Shown here: piece after piece, positions 7,519 through 14,829 of the stretch
Layout: each line of letters opens with the position of its first letter
Position numbering within the stretch: position 1 is the first letter of the stretch
Assembly (NCBI GenBank): GCA_013697225.1
Contig: JACCXG010000497.1
Span: 1-26,102, forward strand
DNA from: Acidobacteriota bacterium
Lineage (GTDB): Bacteria > Acidobacteriota > Vicinamibacteria > Vicinamibacterales > 2-12-FULL-66-21
Direction of reading: 5' to 3'
Length of the DNA: 26,102 bases
Translations under genes and position numbers: made by a program
Notes under the pieces: generated by a model
What the model was told of the DNA's origin: nothing
Database searches by the model: none
Seen by the model: the letters and a program-made list of their open reading frames with translations, nothing else

Positions 7519-8918
7519 CGGCGGCCGCGCGCCTCGAGCGCCGTGAGCAGTCTCTGGTGGATGTCATCGAAACCGCCGTTCGACATGATCACCACGACGT
7601 CCCCCCGGCGGCACTCCTGAGCGAGCACCCGGACGATCTCGTCGACCTGGGGTACGTAGCGCGCATCCACGCCGGCTGTGCGGAGCTCGGAGACCAGCGT
7701 CTCCACCGACAGGCGCTCGTCCTCCGGCAGCGAGGACCGGAACACGGCTGGCAGCACCACGATGTCGGCGCCCGAGAGAGCCCGCGCGAAGTCCGACTGG
7801 AAGATACGCCGGCAGGAGGTGGCGGACCGCGGCTCGAACACCCCCCATACGCGCCGGCCCTGAAAAGCCGAGCGTACGCCGGCCAGCGTCTCCTGAATCG
7901 CAGTCGGGTGATGGGCGAAATCGTCGTAGACCGCGATGTCGTTCACCGTTCCACGCAGCTGCATCCGGCGCCGCACTCCCTTGAAGGCGCGCAGCCCCTC
8001 TGCAAGCGTGTGGGTGCTCAGCCCGACGGCGGCCCCCACCGCGATCGCGGCGAGCGCATTGCGGACGTTATACGTGCCCAGCAGCGGCAGTTCGAAACTG
8101 CCTATCGGCTCCCCGCGGCGCCGGACGCTGAACGAGGTGGACGTCCCCGACACTTTGACGTCGTGGCCCTGCCAGTCTGCGCCGGGGGAAAGGCCAAACG
8201 TCTCGACTGGACAGGGCGCACGCTCCCGCAGCTTCATCGCTTCCGCATCGTCTGCCCCGAGGAGCAGCAGGCCGCGTCGCGGAACGAGGTTCACGAACCT
8301 GGCGAAGGCCAGCCGGATGGCGTCGAGGTCCGCGTAGATATCGGCGTGGTCGAACTCGATGTTGTTCACGACGGCGATATCGGGGAGATACTTCAGGAAC
8401 TTGGCTGTCTTGTCGAAGAAGGCGCTGTCGTATTCGTCCCCCTCGATGACGAACTCGCGGCCGCCGCCCACGCGGTAACTGCTCTCGAAGTTCTCCGCGA
8501 TCCCGCCGATGAACACGCTGGGATCGGCTCCGCCGTGCGTGAGCAGCCAGCCCGCCAGCGACGTCGTCGTCGTTTTCCCATGTGTCCCGGCGATGACGAC
8601 GGAGCGTGCGCCCCAGAGATAGTGATCGCGCACGGCTTCAGGCAGCGAGCAGTAGCGGATCTTGCGGTTCAACACCTCCTCGAGCTCGGTGTTCCCGCGC
8701 GAGATGGCGTTGCCGACGACGACCAGGTCGATGTCAGGGGTGATGTGTTCTGCCGCGTACCCGCGCAGCGTGACAATCCCCTGCGACTCCAGGAAGTCAC
8801 TCATCGGCGGGTAGACGTTCTGGTCGGAGCCCCTGACGTCGTACCCACGGCTCTCGAGGAGGGCGGCCAATGTGCCCATCGCGGTGCCGCAGATGCCAAT
8901 GAGGTGAATGCGTGTCAT
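7515..8918 (-). CDS. mpl: UDP-N-acetylmuramate:L-alanyl-gamma-D-glutamyl-meso-diaminopimelate ligase Mpl
   Basis: 467 aa Mur-ligase. It attaches recycled tripeptide directly to UDP-MurNAc using ATP, bypassing MurC, MurD and MurE. The N-terminal Rossmann motif is HLIGICGTAMG (5-15), with GSDQNVYPPMS (30-40); the latter motif and FEPRSATS favour Mpl over MurC. The ATP loop is GTHGKTTTT (111-119). Also visible are EGDEYDSAFFDK, NNIEFDHADIY and DDFAHHPTAI. The start was set at ATG 8918 because MTRIHLIGI aligns with the family start; an upstream in-frame ATG would overlap ldcA. The 28-nt gap from ldcA is one of the looser junctions in the operon. Its stop overlaps the pxpB GTG by 4 nt. Confidence 0.95.
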   Translation of the reverse strand: MTRIHLIGICGTAMGTLAALLESRGYDVRGSDQNVYPPMSDFLESQGIVTLRGYAAEHITPDIDLVVVGNAISRGNTELEEVLNRKIRYCSLPEAVRDHYLWGARSVVIAGTHGKTTTTSLAGWLLTHGGADPSVFIGGIAENFESSYRVGGGREFVIEGDEYDSAFFDKTAKFLKYLPDIAVVNNIEFDHADIYADLDAIRLAFARFVNLVPRRGLLLLGADDAEAMKLRERAPCPVETFGLSPGADWQGHDVKVSGTSTSFSVRRRGEPIGSFELPLLGTYNVRNALAAIAVGAAVGLSTHTLAEGLRAFKGVRRRMQLRGTVNDIAVYDDFAHHPTAIQETLAGVRSAFQGRRVWGVFEPRSATSCRRIFQSDFARALSGADIVVLPAVFRSSLPEDERLSVETLVSELRTAGVDARYVPQVDEIVRVLAQECRRGDVVVIMSNGGFDDIHQRLLTALEARGRR

Positions 8919-8946
8919 GCCTGATCGTGGGCGCGCCAGGTTGCCC

Positions 8947-9879
8947 TCAGCACACCGCTCCCTCTTCAATCACGAGTGCAGGACGGCTTCCCGCGACCAC
9001 GCGCGCACGAACGCCGAACGGCAGGGTCAGCGTAGGCCCCTCCGTGTGCCCCGATCGCAGGCCGTACAGGATGGGCCCCGGAAAGCCCTCGAGCACGCGG
9101 CGCACAGTCTCACGTGCTGCCGGATGCTCACCTGGCTCCCCGGGTTCGCCGCAACGCGGCAGCTCGTTGAACACGAGGGCAGCAACATTCTGCAGCAGCC
9201 CGGCAAGCCGCATCTGCGTCAGCATCCGGTCCAGCTTGTACGGCCGCTCGGCAACCTCGTCCAGGAACAGCACGCACCCGCGCGGCGGTGAAAACGCGTA
9301 CGGCGTGCCCAGAGAGGACGTCAGGAGAGTCAGGGTACCGCCCACGAGCTCCCCCGATACTTCTCCAGCCGCAAGCACCTCCAGCCCGTCGTGGCTGATC
9401 TCGCCTGGCGCCTCCGCCCGGCAGAGACACCGCAGAAACGTGTCGCGATCGTATCCGTCCTCGCCGCGCGAGAGACGGTGCTCGATCATCGGGCCGTGAA
9501 ACGCCACGAGCCCGCACGACTGTCGCAGCCAGGTGAGCAGCGTCGTCGTGTCGCTGAACCCCACGAATGCCTTTGGCCGTTCTCTGAAACCCGCAGGATC
9601 GAGGAAGGGCAGGAGGTGCACGGTTCCATAACCGCCCCGCGCGGCAATTACTGCCCGAACGGAAGGGTCCGTCCAGGCCTGGATCAGGTCGGCGGCGCGC
9701 AGATCCGCCGGACCGGCCGTGTACCGGTCCCGCGCGAGAACGGCCTCCGTGTAGACGGGTTCGAATCCGAGCGCGCGCAGCTCCGACACGCCGGCCTGGA
9801 GCTCTTCGGCCGGGAAGGAGCTTGCCGGGGCGACGATCGCGACGCGGTCGCCCGACTGCAGGGCGCGGGGCTTCAGCAC
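8947..9879 (-). CDS. ldcA: Muramoyltetrapeptide (LD-) carboxypeptidase, peptidase family S66
   Basis: 310 aa. It trims the terminal D-Ala from recycled tetrapeptide to give the tripeptide that Mpl uses. The S66 catalytic residues are all visible: Ser109 in VGFSDTT, Glu208 in LFLDEVAERPYKLDR, and His278 in RSGHTEGP. ARGGYGTVHLLPFLD (80-94) is also typical. There is no signal peptide, which fits a cytoplasmic recycling enzyme. The start is GTG at 9879, two bases after the nagZ stop. S66 also contains microcin-C-type peptidases (MccF), but the neighbours nagZ and mpl make LdcA the clear choice. Confidence 0.93.
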   Translation of the reverse strand: MLKPRALQSGDRVAIVAPASSFPAEELQAGVSELRALGFEPVYTEAVLARDRYTAGPADLRAADLIQAWTDPSVRAVIAARGGYGTVHLLPFLDPAGFRERPKAFVGFSDTTTLLTWLRQSCGLVAFHGPMIEHRLSRGEDGYDRDTFLRCLCRAEAPGEISHDGLEVLAAGEVSGELVGGTLTLLTSSLGTPYAFSPPRGCVLFLDEVAERPYKLDRMLTQMRLAGLLQNVAALVFNELPRCGEPGEPGEHPAARETVRRVLEGFPGPILYGLRSGHTEGPTLTLPFGVRARVVAGSRPALVIEEGAVC

Positions 9880-9881
9880 GA

Positions 9882-10976
9882 TCAGGCGTAACGAGCCATC
9901 TCGGCAGCGACCGCCCGATGCTCTTCGCGTCCGAGCAGCGCGCGAAGGGCACGGCCGTCCAGCGGCCGCGGACGCGGCGCCGCCAGGAAACGCTCCTTCA
10001 TCCGGCGATGGCGGGTAAACGCGTCCTCGACGCGCGTGAGCGGGAGTTCACCCTTCTCCACTGCATAGACGATCGCCTCCAGGGCCGCGAACTGCTGGTC
10101 GTGCGAGGTCCCGCACAGGAGCACCACATCACATCCTGCCGCGATTGCGCCGACCGCCCCTTCCTCTGTCGAGTAGCGCGCGCTGATCGCCTTCATGTCG
10201 AGATCGTCACTGACGACCACGCCGTCGAACCCGAGCGCCTTCTTGAGGAGGCCGTCCACGATGGCGGGCGACATCGTTGCGGGGCGCTCCTCGTCGAGCG
10301 GCGGCACCAGGATGTGCGCGGTCATGATAGAGGCGACGCCGGCATCGATAGCCGCCCGGAAAGGGACGAACTCCACCGCCTCCAGACGGTCCGGTGGATG
10401 CTCGACGAGCGGCAGCTCGAAATGAGAGTCGGTGGCCGTGTCGCCATGGCCCGGGAAGTGTTTGCCGCACGCGGCAATCCCTGCCGCCTGCAGTCTCTCG
10501 ATCAGGACCCGGCCAAGCCGTGCGACATCCTCAGCCCGGTCGCTCAAGGCGCGATCGCCAATAACCGGGTTCGCCGGGTTGGTCAGGATGTCGAGCACCG
10601 GTGCGTAATCGAAATTGATTCCGACGGCGGTCAGCTCAGCCGCGAGACTTTCGGCGAAACGAGCCACCAGACCTTCATCGCCCGCCCGCCCCAGCGTCAT
10701 CATCGGCGGCCAGACTGTGAAAGGCGCCCGCAGCCGCGCTACCCGTCCGCCCTCCTGGTCCACGCTCACCCACAGCGGCGTGTCCCTCGCGAGCGTCTGT
10801 GCCTCGCGGGCGAGCTCGGCCACCCCCTCGGGTGACTCGACGTTCCGTGTAAACAGGATGATGCCGCCGAGGTCGAATTCCCTGGCGAGGGCGCGCAAGT
10901 CCGCTGGAATCGAGCCACCGGCGAAGCCGGCGATCGCAAGCTGGCCTGCATGCCGGCGCACGTCGCGGAGGGACAT
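9882..10976 (-). CDS. nagZ: Beta-N-acetylhexosaminidase NagZ, glycoside hydrolase family 3
   Basis: 364 aa GH3 enzyme that removes GlcNAc from GlcNAc-anhydroMurNAc peptides. The substrate loop KHFPGHGDTATDSH (172-185) contains the Asp183-His185 general acid/base dyad typical of NagZ. The nucleophile Asp lies in VVVSDDLDM (253-261). SVDQEGGRVARLR (71-83) and NFDYAPVLDI (121-130) are also characteristic. No signal peptide is visible, so it should be cytoplasmic. It is the first gene of the operon. ATG at 10976 has no Shine-Dalgarno and lies 8 nt after a perfect TATAAT, so the message may be leaderless. AmpG and AnmK, which usually act around it, are not in the window. Confidence 0.95.
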   Translation of the reverse strand: MSLRDVRRHAGQLAIAGFAGGSIPADLRALAREFDLGGIILFTRNVESPEGVAELAREAQTLARDTPLWVSVDQEGGRVARLRAPFTVWPPMMTLGRAGDEGLVARFAESLAAELTAVGINFDYAPVLDILTNPANPVIGDRALSDRAEDVARLGRVLIERLQAAGIAACGKHFPGHGDTATDSHFELPLVEHPPDRLEAVEFVPFRAAIDAGVASIMTAHILVPPLDEERPATMSPAIVDGLLKKALGFDGVVVSDDLDMKAISARYSTEEGAVGAIAAGCDVVLLCGTSHDQQFAALEAIVYAVEKGELPLTRVEDAFTRHRRMKERFLAAPRPRPLDGRALRALLGREEHRAVAAEMARYA

Positions 10977-10984
10977 AGCCGATC

Positions 10985-11012
10985 ATTATAGCGACAGGCA
11001 CCTGGAAGACGA
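10985..11012 (-). promoter_or_regulatory. Candidate promoter of the nagZ-murA operon
   Basis: On the minus strand a perfect -10 hexamer TATAAT lies at 10985-10990. A weak -35 candidate (TCGTCT, 3/6) lies at 11007-11012 with a 16-nt spacer. Transcription would begin near 10978, two or three bases before the nagZ ATG. The intervening GATCGGCT contains no ribosome-binding site. Confidence 0.5.
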
Positions 11013-11057
11013 GGATCAGCCCGGCCGCGAGGGTCCTCCCGAGTTGCGCTGCAGCAC

Positions 11058-11087
11058 CTGAGTTCTTGGACGGTCGTGAGGGATAAT
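11058..11087 (+). promoter_or_regulatory. Candidate promoter of polX
   Basis: GATAAT at 11082-11087 matches the -10 consensus at 5/6 positions. A weak -35 (CTGAGT, 11058-11063) lies 18 nt upstream. The polX ATG follows the -10 by 11 nt, so the leader would be only a few bases. The nearest purine run (GAGGG, 11078-11082) is too far for a normal Shine-Dalgarno. The whole 122-bp gap (10977-11098) thus holds two divergent start regions and nothing else I recognise. Confidence 0.35.
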
Positions 11088-11098
11088 TCGACGCGCGC

Positions 11099-12823
11099 AT
11101 GGACAATCTCGCTATCGCACGCGTGCTCGCCGAGATTGGCGACCTCCTCGAGATCAAGAACGAGAACCCGTTCAAGATTCGTGCGTACCGCACCGCCTCG
11201 GAGACGGTCGCGCATCATCCGGAAGGGCTGGCGGCCATGAGCCCTGCGGACCGGCTGGCACTTCCTGGAGTAGGCAAGGACCTCGCGGCCAGGATCGCGG
11301 AGCTGATCGACACCGGGACCGCCGCGTACCACCAGGAGCTGCTCCAGGAGTTTCCACCCACCATCCTCGACCTGCTGCACCTGCCCGGCGTCGGGCCTAA
11401 GACCGTAGCGTTGCTCTATCACCAGCTCGGCGTCCGGACGCTGGACGACCTCGAGAGCGCCGCGCGGGAGGGACGGCTGCGCGCGCTCAAAGGGATGGGG
11501 GCGAAGAAGGAGGCCCTGATCCTCCGGTCCCTGGAGGATCGCACCCAGGTCGCCGGCCGTCGGCTGAGCGCGGAGGCCCACGACACCGCCGCGGCGCTCG
11601 TCGGCTGGCTGCGCGAGCATGCGGAGGGAGCCGCCGTGGCGCCGGTCGGCAGCCTTCGGCGCGGCTGCGAGACCTGCGGCGACATCGACATCCTGGCGGC
11701 CGGCGCGCCTCGGTCCCTCATGGACGCCTTCACGTCCTATCGTCTGGTGGAGCGCGTCATCGCGCACGGGGAGACCAAGTCGAGCGTCCGCGTGTGGGGC
11801 GGCTTCCAGGCCGATCTTCGGCTCGTCCCGGCGTCGAGCACAGGAGCGGCCCTGCAGTACTTCACGGGCTCGAAGGCCCACAACATCGCCCTCCGGGACC
11901 GGGCTATCAGCCGGGGGCTGAAGCTGAACGAGTACGGGCTCTTCCGGATCGACACCGGTGATCTGGTCGCAGGGGAGACAGAGGAAGGCATCTACGAGGC
12001 CCTTGGCTTGCCCTTCATACCGCCCGAGCTGCGGGAGAACCGTGGTGAGCTCGCGGCGGCGGAGGCCGGAGCGCTTCCGGCGCTCATTCAGCTTCAGGAC
12101 CTCCGCGGCGATCTGCACATGCACACCACGGCCAGCGACGGCCGCGCCGACGCCTGGACAATGGCGCGGAGCGCGCGGGACGCGGGCCTCGAGTACGTCG
12201 CCATCACCGACCACAGCCGCGCGCTCGCGATGGCTAATGGGCTGGACGAACACCGGGCGCTCGAGCACGCACGACACGTCCGGTCGCTCAACGGCCGGGA
12301 GCATCTCGACGGCATGACGCTCCTTGCCGGTATCGAGTGCGACATCCTGCCAGACGGACGGCTGGATCTCGCTGACGACTGCCTTGCGGGGCTCGACTTC
12401 GTCATTGCGTCGGTCCACTCGACACTCCAGCAGGATGAGGCGCAGATGACCGATCGCCTCCTCCGGGCGATTGCCTGCCCGTGGGTGGATGCCATCGCGC
12501 ATCCCACTGGGCGGCTGATCCTCAGGCGCGAGCCGTCCCGTGCGAACATGGAGCGCGTGTTCGAGGCGGCTGCCGCACACGGTGTTGCGATCGAGATCAA
12601 CAGCCAGACCGATCGTCTCGACGTCGACGACATCCTGGCCCGACGGGCTCGGGATCGCGGCGTGGCGCTGCTCGTCGACTCCGACGCGCATTCCCCCGCG
12701 GCGCTGGGCAACATCCGGTGGGGAATCACCACCGCACGCCGGGGCTGGCTGCAGGCGGGAGACGTGCTCAACACCCGGCCTCTCGAGGCGTTCCGCGCCT
12801 CGTTGCGGCGCAACAGGCACTGA
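11099..12823 (+). CDS. polX: DNA polymerase/3'-5' exonuclease PolX
   Basis: 574 aa bacterial family X polymerase fused to a PHP nuclease, used in base-excision type gap repair. Helix-hairpin-helix motifs are at LPGVGKDLAARI (55-66) and LPGVGPKTVALL (95-106). The polymerase site GSLRRGCETCGDIDIL (184-199) holds metal ligands D195 and D197, with the third Asp D239 in QADLRLVP. YFTGSKAHNIALRDRA follows. The C-terminal PHP domain is intact: DLHMHTTASDGRADAW (338-353), ITDHS, GIECDI, SVHST, AHPTG and DSDAH. Both activities therefore look functional. It is divergent from nagZ, and a small unknown gene follows 3 nt after the stop. Confidence 0.95.
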   Translation: MDNLAIARVLAEIGDLLEIKNENPFKIRAYRTASETVAHHPEGLAAMSPADRLALPGVGKDLAARIAELIDTGTAAYHQELLQEFPPTILDLLHLPGVGPKTVALLYHQLGVRTLDDLESAAREGRLRALKGMGAKKEALILRSLEDRTQVAGRRLSAEAHDTAAALVGWLREHAEGAAVAPVGSLRRGCETCGDIDILAAGAPRSLMDAFTSYRLVERVIAHGETKSSVRVWGGFQADLRLVPASSTGAALQYFTGSKAHNIALRDRAISRGLKLNEYGLFRIDTGDLVAGETEEGIYEALGLPFIPPELRENRGELAAAEAGALPALIQLQDLRGDLHMHTTASDGRADAWTMARSARDAGLEYVAITDHSRALAMANGLDEHRALEHARHVRSLNGREHLDGMTLLAGIECDILPDGRLDLADDCLAGLDFVIASVHSTLQQDEAQMTDRLLRAIACPWVDAIAHPTGRLILRREPSRANMERVFEAAAAHGVAIEINSQTDRLDVDDILARRARDRGVALLVDSDAHSPAALGNIRWGITTARRGWLQAGDVLNTRPLEAFRASLRRNRH

Positions 12824-12826
12824 CGG

Positions 12827-13060
12827 ATGGCGAGAAAGATCCTCCTGAACGAGGTGCCGGACGATCGCCAGGCCGCTGCGGTGCTGGGCGAGATCCGCGC
12901 GATCTACTTCAAGGCCACCGCGCAGACCATCGAACGCGATTTCGACCGCGCAATCGATTTGTTGAAGACCATCCCCATGCCGGAAGATCGACAGCGCGCA
13001 ACCGTTTACATGGAGGGGCTGGCGGAGATGCGGAAGGAGTGGAAGCGGCGGCGCCGATGA
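12827..13060 (+). CDS. Small hypothetical protein downstream of polX
   Basis: 77 aa, starting 3 nt after the polX stop, so almost certainly cotranscribed with it. It is rich in charged residues, has no membrane segment or Cys pair, and ends in a strongly basic RKEWKRRRR tail. The central part (IYFKATAQTIERDFDRAIDL) looks helical. I do not recognise the family. The reading frame is not a shadow: it fills the space between the polX stop and the convergent gene, and its amino-acid make-up looks natural. A DNA- or RNA-contacting role is possible from the basic tail but is only a guess. Confidence 0.6.
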   Translation: MARKILLNEVPDDRQAAAVLGEIRAIYFKATAQTIERDFDRAIDLLKTIPMPEDRQRATVYMEGLAEMRKEWKRRRR

Positions 13061-13071
13061 CCCCCGGCAGC

Positions 13072-13836
13072 CTATTTGACGGACTTCACCAGGCGCTTGC
13101 GCGCGGCCAGCCTGAGCGCCTCGGGAACGTTCCGGTCCACCACGAGCAGCTTGATGTCGCGCTCCGAAATACGCGCAAGGAGCTGCATCGAGATCGCCAG
13201 CGGAGTCTTCGCATTCCTGACCAGCCCGAGCGCCACGCCGTAGTTCTTCACCCAGCCGCGCTTCGTCCCGATGACCCGCAAAACCTCTTCAGTGACGTTT
13301 GTCATCCTCGCGAACGACTCGACCTCCGCATCCGTCAGCTTCGGACTGCTCAACACGGCCGCCGCGACAAGTTTGTTGGGGTCACGAATGAGCTGCGCGC
13401 GCTGCTCGCGTGTGCCCTTGAAGGCCAGCTTGATTTTCTTCTTGATGGGCAGGCCGGCCAGCAGCATCGGGGTTTCGGGGCTTCCCTGAAGCTCCTCGTC
13501 CCCATCGTCGACCGTATCGATCAAGGGCTGCGCGACATCCGTCGCCGGCACGTCGGCCGGTGCGATACCACGCGCCGCGAAGAAGGCGCGCATTTCGGCT
13601 GGCGCATCCTGGCGCGCCAGGAACGCCCGCAAGGGGTCCTCGGGCAACGCCCGCAGGGTTGCCTCGGCCAGCGGTGCGATCTCCGGATCGCTGTCATCGG
13701 CCAGCAGCATCAGAAGGGCCAGCTGCTCGTGCGCCGCCGCCGACAGCGCACCCTGCGCCGCCAGTATCCGCAAGTCGCGTGCGACGTCACCACGCCTGAA
13801 CAGGTCGACGATTGGGGATCGGTGACCGGAATCCAT
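13072..13836 (-). CDS. Hypothetical protein, helical repeat-like
   Basis: 254 aa, unrecognised. Residues about 20-75 (ALSAAAHEQLALLMLLADDS, then APLAEATLRALPEDPL) and the C-terminal half (RDPNKLVAAAVLSSPKLTDA, then NVPEALRLAARKRL) form successive short amphipathic helices reminiscent of HEAT-like repeats. A basic patch LPIKKKIKLAF lies in the middle. There is no signal peptide or membrane segment. It is the last gene of the ffh operon, 12 nt after the ThiE-like gene, and converges with the 77-aa gene with only 11 nt between stops. No catalytic motif is visible. The function is unknown; a scaffold or binding role would fit the architecture. Confidence 0.7.
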   Translation of the reverse strand: MDSGHRSPIVDLFRRGDVARDLRILAAQGALSAAAHEQLALLMLLADDSDPEIAPLAEATLRALPEDPLRAFLARQDAPAEMRAFFAARGIAPADVPATDVAQPLIDTVDDGDEELQGSPETPMLLAGLPIKKKIKLAFKGTREQRAQLIRDPNKLVAAAVLSSPKLTDAEVESFARMTNVTEEVLRVIGTKRGWVKNYGVALGLVRNAKTPLAISMQLLARISERDIKLLVVDRNVPEALRLAARKRLVKSVK

Positions 13837-13848
13837 GGGTATGGCCGA

Positions 13849-14553
13849 TCAGGCCTGCCGTCCGCCCGCAGCACGGAGCGGCGTCACGTGAGCCCATGCG
13901 TCGCGAATCTCGGCAACGAGCCCGGTGAGGGTCTTCTCGAGTTCATCCGGTGAGGAGGTCATCATCGGATCGCTGAAAAGGCGGATGGCGGCAAGGCCCG
14001 AGGCGCCAGCCCCCGCGATAGGGCGGAACCTGTCGGGGGTGACTCCGCCAATCGCCAGCACCGGCACCCGTACCCGGGCGCAGACTTCCCGCAGGCCCTC
14101 GATGCCCGCCAGAGGCGCGGTTGGTGGCTTGCTGGGCGTCGCATAGATCGTTCCCATGATCAGGTAGTCCGCTCCTTCTTCCTCACGCAGCGCTTCCTCG
14201 GCCGAATGGACCGAGCGTCCAATCGCGAAGCCTTCAGGCGTGATCGCCCGCACCCTGCGCGCACTGATCGAGTCGGCCCGCAGGTGCACACCGTGAGCCC
14301 CCGCTGCCAGCGCTACGTCCGTGCGTTCGTTCACCAGGACGAGCGCCGGGGTATCGCTCACCGCGTCCACCACCCGCCGTGTCAGCCCTGCCAGAGTCCG
14401 GTCGTCCAGGTCCGATTCGCGAATCTGAACGACATGTGCGCCAGCACGCGCGGCAGCACGGGCCAGACGCACGATGCCCTCGTCGCCAGAGCCTGCCAGG
14501 CGGCGCCGGTCCGTTACCAGGCAGACGAGCGGAAGTTCCAGAGGCTGTCGCAC
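13849..14553 (-). CDS. thiE: ThiE/TenI-family protein (thiamine phosphate synthase or thiazole tautomerase)
   Basis: 234 aa TIM-barrel. Family marks are LVTDRRRL (12-19), VVQIRESDLD (41-50), LVLVNERTDVALAAGAHGVHL (71-91), MGTIYATPSKP (133-143) and VLAIGGVTPDRF (165-176). ThiE couples HMP-PP to thiazole phosphate; TenI aromatises the thiazole tautomer. The usual ThiE REK-type Lys is Ser47 here, and GRSVHS (112-117) resembles the TenI active-site His segment, so the assignment between the two is uncertain. The start is GTG at 14553, sharing a base with the TAG stop of the small membrane gene (TAGTG). No other thiamine gene is in the window and no TPP riboswitch precedes it. Confidence 0.75.
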   Translation of the reverse strand: MRQPLELPLVCLVTDRRRLAGSGDEGIVRLARAAARAGAHVVQIRESDLDDRTLAGLTRRVVDAVSDTPALVLVNERTDVALAAGAHGVHLRADSISARRVRAITPEGFAIGRSVHSAEEALREEEGADYLIMGTIYATPSKPPTAPLAGIEGLREVCARVRVPVLAIGGVTPDRFRPIAGAGASGLAAIRLFSDPMMTSSPDELEKTLTGLVAEIRDAWAHVTPLRAAGGRQA

Positions 14554-14828
14554 TAGCGGTCGGAGGTCACGCCGGGGGCCGGCGGCACGGTAGATGCCCG
14601 CCTGCGGGCGCTGAAGGCCGACGCGAGCTCCGCAAGCCCTGCGAGCACGGTGATGAACCCAAGGCCCGAGACCGCTCCACGTGTGTAAGGACTCGCCAGC
14701 ACCCCCTGGAGGGCCGGTATGAGGGCAAAGTAGTTCCGATCCCAGAAGGCCGACCAGGGAGCGATCAGCAGGATCAGCCCGGCCTCGAGGAAATAGGTCG
14801 CAAACAGGAGGCGTGTCGCAAACGAAAT
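14553..14828 (-). CDS. Small two-helix membrane protein, probable ATT start
   Basis: A 91-aa frame fills the gap between rnhB and the ThiE-like gene. It has a hydrophobic segment LLFATYFLEAGLILLIAPW (residues 7-25), then AFWDRNYFALIPALQGVL, then a second segment (VSGLGFITVLAGLAELASAF, 53-72), and a basic tail. The frame has no ATG, GTG or TTG before the first membrane segment. It is open upstream only into rnhB in another frame. ATT at 14826-14828, just after the rnhB stop, is preceded by GGGAGG with a 5-nt gap, the best ribosome-binding site here. The stop TAG overlaps the next gene's GTG. The evidence for coding is the hydrophobic pattern and perfect packing. The function is unknown and the start is inferred. 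Confidence 0.7.
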   Translation of the reverse strand: MSFATRLLFATYFLEAGLILLIAPWSAFWDRNYFALIPALQGVLASPYTRGAVSGLGFITVLAGLAELASAFSARRRASTVPPAPGVTSDR

Positions 14829-14829
14829 G

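Noticed and set aside
7497..8924. A 475-codon open frame on the plus strand
   Set aside because: It is antisense to pxpB and mpl, with His/Arg/Asp-rich composition and no recognisable motif. The minus-strand Mpl signatures explain the region.
10766..12820. A 684-codon open frame on the minus strand
   Set aside because: It lies entirely antisense to polX and the start of nagZ. PolX motifs are complete; the long frame is a by-product of GC-rich codon use.
12481..13953. A 490-codon open frame on the plus strand
   Set aside because: It crosses the end of polX, the 77-aa gene and the antisense of two genes with no domain signature; a shadow frame.
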